DNA of 64,000 nucleotides, taken from contig VWZL01005020.1 in NCBI GenBank assembly GCA_013396915.1, positions 5,542-69,541 on the forward strand, in the 5' to 3' direction. This stretch comes from Stercorarius parasiticus (lineage: Eukaryota; Chordata; Aves; Charadriiformes; Stercorariidae). Of the stretch, positions 56,931 to 64,000 are shown piece by piece (within the stretch, counting starts at the first letter, position 1; every line of letters starts with the position of its first letter). The position numbers and the translations under genes are program-made. The notes below the pieces were generated by a model that was not told the DNA's origin, searched no databases, and was given only the letters and a program-made list of their open reading frames with translations.

Positions 56931-59900
56931 TGGATTTAAGCTCCCCAGCTCCCAGCTAGACCTGTACAGGTTGGCAGACAGACGGAGAGGAAAGCATTTA
57001 CCTTCCACCTCTAGCCTGCCCTCTACTGCAGAGTCCAAGGACACATCTGAGGCATCTGCTATCAAGAAACGCCATTCTGTGCAAGTCCTGTGTTCCAATA
57101 ACCCCCCCCAGACTTGGCTCTTTCCTACGTTCAGCCACCCAGATTGCTGATTCTGGCTGCCAATACCAGACTACAGAACAAATTCCAGCTTCTTTTCAAA
57201 CCCTGAAACCTCGGCATACGTTCCCTTGGCTGGACTCACAAGGGCCCAGCCATCTGTGTATCTGCAGAGTGAGTGCCTCTGGTGTAGGTGTAATGGGAAA
57301 ATATTTAGGCTTTTACATGCAGTTGGCAAATGTACTAGCTCAAGCTTGAGGAAAATCTGACCCTCTTTGCCTAGGGGCCTCCCTCCTTCCTTTTAACGTT
57401 TTTTTCAGACATTTAAAAAATATCTGTGAGTCACGGCAATGGGCAGGGAATGAGATGTCTAGCAGAGCTCCCAGATCTGGCAGAAAAGCATTACTAAGAG
57501 GACACCACAAGGCTTTGTGAAGAGGAGAAAGATGCGGGAGTGCTGGATGACTTAATCTCTCGGGTCCCATGCTCTGAGGGTGCTGCTTTACTAAAACAGC
57601 TAGATCAAAGTGAATAAAGAGGTTTCTGCTGGTAACTGTCTCCTGAAAGTTGTTGACCTTGAGACTGGAACAATTAAATGAAATGTGAAGCACCTTCTCA
57701 AACAGGTATTTCTCCTTCTCTTTCTACATCAACCTAAACACACAGTAGTGTGAAGTTACACACTTCGGATAACATCCTGAACTGCACAAAGATCCTGCCC
57801 AGGTATGGATTTTTTTCCTCTCTTCTTACACGAACACATATACTGTGGGTCCTAGGAATGGATGTATGAGGTCTCCCATATGTATGATACAGACAAAAAG
57901 CTTGGGATACCAAATTAGACATGCACACTTTGAAAAGCGGCCGCTGTATCAGGTATGCAATGTGAGACTCTGGGAATTGTTTTTCTGAACACCAAGTGTG
58001 GAAAATATCAATTGAAACTGCACTTACCCAGTCTCTCTGAAGAAATCAGCTCCTGAATGCCTTAGAGTCAGCACTCAAATTAAACAGCTTCATATTAGAG
58101 ATAATTAAAACATATGGCTTAAAAACCAATTTGGTCTTTTACGTCCCTATTCAAAATGCACCACTACAGTACTCCTGTGCAAAAAAAACCCTACAAACAT
58201 GCTTACAGTGTACCTGTCCTAGAGATTTGCAGCCAGATCTTTGGCTGATGTCACTTGGCGGGCCTCTGATGAAGTTAATTGGAGCTGTGCCAAATCATAT
58301 CACTGAAGAGCTGGAATGTACTGTTTATAGACTTCAGAAAAAGCCAAGTTAAATAGCTTACATGCACCTGGAGACATTAATTTCCATGTTTTTCAAAATA
58401 CGAAAACTGTATTTTCTGTGAGGAGTGGTCCTTCAGAAACGGTCCTGCCAGCCCTGTAGCAGCACTAGATACGAATATACTCTGGTTTAAATCCTACCAT
58501 CTCTGCTATCTGTGAGTGGAGAAGAGAGGCTACAGCGCAAGGAAGACAACTCATTTTTCCTAATTTTTTTTTTTCCCCCAAACGGCACGTCTCTTTTATT
58601 TTTACATTTGTCGAAGGGTTTCTACTTGTAATCTATGAAAGGAAAACAAAAAGCAGTAACAAATCCCATTGTGTTACCATCCAGAGGCAATGATTGCTGG
58701 CCTCTGTAAACAATACATAGTTAGAGGGACTTGCTGTTTTCCATTTTGTAAATGTGCTACAAGGAGCCGGTTGCAGCAAGAGCGTGGCAACCGATAACTG
58801 TTGCTCACTTAAGGATTTTTCATTAGCCAATTCTACAATAAATTAACTAGAGAAGTTTGAAGGTTTTTTTCAGCACTTCGTAAACAGACATCACAAGGAA
58901 CAAGGGAAGACAGTTCTATCTTTCCACTTCACTTCTTTACTTACCATCCGACGTAACTTTAATAAGTACAAAGTACAATACTCCCACAACTGAATGTTGT
59001 GCATCTACGTAACCAAGAAACGCATTACACCTGTAGGAAAACAACCTTTAAAGCACCTCACACATAAACTTTCTTCAGCTGCTTACCTGCGTATGTTCCT
59101 GTTTGCGAGATTCAGTGTAACACAAAAGGCTACCGGTGTTTCAAAAGGGATCTGTCACCTCGCCAGACATTTAAGCGGTACCAAAAAACAGCAGAGGCAC
59201 TTCAAGTTTGCATGCACAGTCTCAATTCGGCTCGACTTGGGCAGTGCACACTACGTCTCATCAGTTACCCAGCACCAGGCTACGCTCTGCCTTCCCAAAG
59301 CAGGAGTTATTAGCACTGCCCCGATCCCTTCACCAAGTGATCCCTGTATCTAACGCCGAAGGAGTTGGTCAGAGGAGAAAGCACCAGTATCCTCCAGTTG
59401 CTAGGAAACAAGCAGGGAGATCCTGACCTGAATTCTTAGCGGAGGCTGATGTTGCTCAGGAAGCTTAGCTGGGTCCTTCCTGGAAAGGCAGGGACGTGCC
59501 GAAAAGTTACTCCTGGCTTTGCAAAGGCCACCGGATAGCACCCCCCAGGACAGAGGGACAGCATCTGAGCTATTTTTATGCCAAAAAGGCATCTACTGTG
59601 AAAACGGGAAGCACAGGTGCAAAAACGGAGGGTGAATTTTCTGGGTTTTGTGCCAGTGAAACTAGAAAGTTTTTAACCTTGAAATAAGATCTTTCTATTT
59701 CAAACCTGGTCATTAGATAAAGCGGAAGAAACCATCCACCGCGCACACAGCCACAGCACTAACAAATGCAGTGGCAGAATATTAAATGTATAAAAATCAA
59801 GTCATTAAGATTATCCCAGACATGTGTGCTACAAAGCATATTCTAAAGCCAAATTCATAACATAAAAAACTGAAGAGAAGCAAATCAGGAACATTAACGA

Positions 59901-61541
59901 TGACACAAGAACTCTGCATTTTCTGACCTTTTAAATATTTTAAGTTACTGCCATGACACTGTATTTAATTACTCTATTTAGCTTCAGCCTCGTCAGTATG
60001 CATTTCCTAAAAGATGAAAATAAGAGCTGAATTAGACCTGAAGAGCTAAAGTGCCTCTGGGTCCCTTGCATGGGGTACACTGGCCCTAGCATAGTGAAAG
60101 GAAATATATGTTTATTCCTTTCCTATATAGTGAGAGGAAATAATGACTCCTTGGACGCAGCATAATATAAACTTCTTGTACCTACCAGATTTATGTGAAA
60201 AGATGCTTGTTTGCTCTCTGCTGACTCTGAGGAACATCCGTCCTCCTGCCCATCCAGGGCAGTAGCTCCAGTATCATCTTTGTAGGGCACACTCTCTGCA
60301 CGAGAGATTTGCAGCGGGTATGACCTACCAACCAGCCACCACGTGGGCAGAAGAGGTGTCTCGGGCACAGGAAGGCTGGCCCGTCGTGTCTAGAGAGGTC
60401 CAGCTATGATTTTAAAAGGGAATTACTCCACAACTTACGATAGCTTTTTATTTGTTAAAAACAAAGCAATGTTTTTACAGCAGGGAAACGTACACAAGCG
60501 TCTTTGCAGAAACGCCAGACCATCTCAGCTCTGCAATGACACACCTAACATTTGATGCTGATGGATGTAGTGTATCCCCAAAAAGGCTCTCCTTTCATTA
60601 TTACATACAGCCACGTTCAGTGGTCCAAAAAGCTGTGTCCAACACAGGCTCAGGGTCAGGCAATAGTCTCTTAGGCTATGCTTCAAATCTCTCCCTCCCC
60701 CACAAATGTCTGTATTTACCCAGGGAATCAGTCTATCCCTGCAACAATTATAACTGCCCAAAAGTTCCCTTCTCTTATCTTTTTAGAGAAATAGGAAGAG
60801 CTCAGTTTTAAGTTCTATCCCAAAAGCACTTAAATTTCCAAACAAAATAATTATGGATATCATAACCTGGGGAGCAGCAACGCTGAATTAATCCAGGTCT
60901 TAAAGAGAGTCACAATAAAAAAATCTTCATAGATAACCAAGCAACATTTGGAGGAAGCAAACTGAAAATTTAAGATTTTAAATATATACTCACCTGCTGC
61001 TAAATAAAAGCTGACCACGTAAGAGAATACTGAGTGCAAGTCAGAAATCATAGCTCTGTGCAGTGCAACTGTATTTTAAGTAGTGCAGGTATTCTGAAAC
61101 AATTTTCTTTATGAAAGGCCATCCTAAAGATACCATCACCAGAAGGCAGAATGATGCAGAGAACTTACTCATAGAAATATTTGTATTTTAGACAGCACTA
61201 GATTAATTTTTTACTATAGGTTCTTCTTTTGCAAACCAAATGGAGTGGATGTCACTTCAGGGCATTTTTTCCTACAAGTTTTTCCAAATGGCCTTAATGT
61301 TCAGTAACACAGCAATGCGACACTAAATAGCAGGAAACAGAGAAAGTTTCGCAAGAGGAGAAGTATGGCAAATACAAGCTTTCAATAACGAGGCCCTTCA
61401 TAAAAGCAAAGAGAAATTTAATGACATGAGCATGAAGATTTGAGAAGAAATGGAGAATTGCTAAGCCTGAAAGAGAAAGGCGGAAGGGAAAGCCTTTCAG
61501 GGACAAGAATTGCAGATATGAAAGAGGAGGAGGAAAATGAG

Positions 61542-61566
61542 AAAAATACTTCTGTATTTTTCTGTA
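61542..61566 (+). repeat. 25-bp inverted repeat, left copy
   Basis: Exact reverse complement of 62074-62098. The copy is itself a small hairpin: AAAAATAC, TTCT, GTATTTTT, then CTGTA. Confidence 0.9.
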
Positions 61567-62073
61567 GACAGACTGAATGACATTTACCAGGCCTGTCACA
61601 TGGGTAGACAGCCACAGGAGATACTTGATGATGAAGACAGTGCTTTGGGTAGGTGCCAGAATCCAGTGATCTCCTGGCCACAGATGAGCAAATAGCTCAG
61701 TCAACGATTTGCCACTGACACTCTTGGCAAAGTTGCCAATTATCATACAGCCATTCATTTTTTTAGGTGTTCTCAAGCGTAATCAAAACGCTGTGAAGAC
61801 TCATGGGAAGTTTTAAACTTCTACTGGGCAGAAGAGGGGGGGTGAGTGATAGATGGAACAGAGTGAGAACAGGCAATAAAACAGTGAGAACTGCAAAACA
61901 ATAGATCAGTTTTATATAAGAGTGAGCAAAAGGATGTAGACAGGAACAACGCTGCTGGAAGTGCTGATTTAAGGGAGAGCCCAAACTGGGTGCCTTTCTT
62001 CCCTCTTAACATTTCCTCTGGTCATGTCTTGAAGAGCAAGAACAGGCGAGTAGTAAAATGGATCTGGGTGGGG

Positions 62074-62098
62074 TACAGAAAAATACAGAAGTATTTTT
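62074..62098 (-). repeat. 25-bp inverted repeat, right copy
   Basis: Exact reverse complement of 61542-61566, 507 bp away. Similarity stops at both ends of the 25-mer. Confidence 0.9.
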
Positions 62099-64000
62099 GT
62101 ATTTTTGAACTCCACCAGTTTTATTTTATGCCAGCTCAAGATCTGTCCGAATGCACTGAGTATGAGAAAGGCAGCAGTTCCTCTTACATGCTTCACTTTG
62201 CCTGTGGGCAGGTTTCAGCAAGGCACGTGTATATTCCAGGGTAAGATACTTAATGAAGGATTTAATCTTCCTGATGTATACAGAAGAATGCTAAGGTACC
62301 AAACTCATCAAACACCTTGCAACAAAATACATTGTTAAAAATTTGCTTTACTCAGCTACGTATTTGTAAAGCCATGTAAAACAGACAGTTCAAAATTGCC
62401 TGACTTCAAGCACCGCAAGTCAAACGCTGCAGTCCAAATCTCTCAGCAAAGGTATAGTTTCACAGTAATTGACATAGTCCGTAATCTGGTCACATCTCCG
62501 CATACATCAGTAATACAGTACCGAGAAGTCTCCTGGTTGTTCAGACGCAGAAGGAGCTGCGTGAAGCATTGATTCACGCTGATGAATTGTAACCAAGCAA
62601 CGCTGCCAGCATCCCTCCAGCCCATTGTTCATCTGAGCTGGGGAGAATAGCAGCAGAACAGCACTGAAAACCTGCCAAACTCCGGCTTCCCCAGTTAAAG
62701 GATACCATCCCCTCCAACGCTAGATATAGCAAATCCTTTAACCAAAATTTCACAGAAATAAAGTGTTACTTCCCTCTCAGTAAAAAGATAATGACGTGCC
62801 TGAAGGCAGTAAATGAATTTCTGTGTGTCCACCACTCTCTTGTAAAGAATCTTTACAAAAGAAACAGTTTAAATTTACTTTACACAAAAAGTACAGGGCA
62901 ATGAATTATTCATCTGAGCAGAGGGACAGAAATACTGCCTTTTTGTTAGTCTGGCTATTAGATGCTGAGGGAAACTAAAGACAACTTTCTCAGATACAAT
63001 AACTAATCAGGAACAACACAGATGAGACAGAAAGGAAGTAGATACTTGAAAAATGCATTCAGTAAAAGTTGGCAACCATTTTCCGCGTGTCTGAAACCAA
63101 CAACGCACAAAATATAGCTACTACATCATCACCGATGTGAACCTTATTATCAACAGAGGCATTAAAAATGACATTACAATACCAAATTTTTTCATTTTAT
63201 TGCAGTTAAGTGCAAGTGGGTGAGATTATTTGTTCTGTTTAATGTCACAGGCCTGGACACCAAGACCAAAATTCACCAAAAAATGATCCACCATTGCTCT
63301 TTATGTGAATAAGAAGACGACACTGTTGGCCAACAAAACCGTCGATTACTAGAGAACTTGAATTTTGAAGATGTGCCACAGTCCCCCCATTTTGCCAGGA
63401 AAAAAAAAAAGAAGGCACATGTATGAGTTAAGAATAAAATACAGAATCGACTTGTTCTTATAATGTAAAAGACAGGCTAGCAGCTGTGTGCATTTCTCAG
63501 AATATAAAAAACCAAAGCACTGACCTGTAAAACAGAAATAGTAATAACATCTGCTAGACTTCTGGGCTCTGAAGTCACATTCCCTGAGAGCAAGCTTCCA
63601 AAAGAAAGGCTGAGCACTTATGTAAAATACCATTTCCCTTTTCAATGAATTATGCTTCTCTTTTAAAACTTTACTTAAAAGCCTGAGTGCAAAACCATAT
63701 ACATCTCTTCTCTGGGAATAAATGTAGTAGGGCAAAGTAACAAATGGCCATGGCATTGGCATAAAAACAGATTTATCAATGTCTTTCAGAATTTGGGATA
63801 TATTAGATCACCCTCTTTGCTTACTCCCTGCTCTTCTTTTTAGTTCTTTTCTACAAAGCAGGTCCTTAGACATGGTCTTCTCAATCCCATTGTGGGGGAC
63901 CAAGCAGTCCTGTATTCACTATTCTATGTGGAGTATAACCAGGGTCTCACACAGGAGAAATGCTGCTGCTGCTTAGGCTCTCTCTGCTTGGCAATTTAGG

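Larger units (their letters stand above)
43375..64000 (-). other. upstream of CRACDL start exon, probably 5' UTR intron
   Basis: The start exon has a splice acceptor, so this 20.6 kb is most likely part of the first intron. I found no CpG-island promoter comparable to 1-250. Moderately GC-rich patches (around 44500-45000, 49050-49250 and 52050-52400) could hold noncoding exons or enhancers, but nothing in the sequence decides this. It contains an AT-rich tract (43428-43575), two old LINE remnants, microsatellites and several hairpins listed separately. The ORFs, including 44335-44967 (210 codons) and 52053-52601 (182 codons), resemble nothing known. Confidence 0.6.

Overview
This window looks like vertebrate nuclear DNA, most likely from a bird. 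It holds a 3'-end copy of a CR1 LINE that finishes in the avian-type ATTCTGTG repeat, several much older CR1/L2/L3-like remnants, and one protein-coding gene split by GT-AG introns. The introns are short for a vertebrate gene of this size (0.36 to 10.6 kb between coding exons). There are no operons, phage, CRISPR arrays or tRNA genes.

The gene is CRACDL (KIAA1211L, capping protein inhibiting regulator of actin dynamics-like), on the minus strand from its start codon at 43364 to its stop at 17006. I assembled ten coding exons by following conserved peptide blocks and checking every splice site and phase. They total 2,937 nt and encode 978 residues, close to the human protein (about 960 residues from memory). 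All donors are GT, all acceptors AG, and all phases match, so the coding sequence appears complete and intact. The paralogue choice rests on the basic N-terminus, the GSRALSHDSIF block, SSEDDGLPRSPPE, GTGSEEEEQ, the AARH...KPRNQR block, SPFQVKLRSTSLSLKYRD, KPPLPKKP and the C-terminal PSWMELAKKKSQAWSDMPQIIK.

Layout. 1-250 is a GC-rich promoter with GC boxes, CCAAT boxes and a TATA box firing to the right; it may start a noncoding transcript ending near 1000. From 1001 to about 16745 is intergenic DNA with one CR1 copy (11693-12091), one older LINE remnant and several inverted-repeat structures. 16745-43374 is CRACDL from its inferred poly(A) site to the exon carrying the start codon. 43375-64000 is upstream of the start codon and is probably the first (5' UTR) intron; I found no convincing promoter in it.

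No new multi-gene system is visible. The features most worth a second look are a bulge-free 40-position hairpin with a 7-nt loop in the first intron (49350-49436, a microRNA-precursor-like fold), a compact three-way-junction fold (15112-15166), a perfect 20-bp palindrome (7501-7545), a pair of perfect 25-bp inverted repeats 0.5 kb apart (61542-62098), and a duplicated W-centred short motif inside CRACDL.
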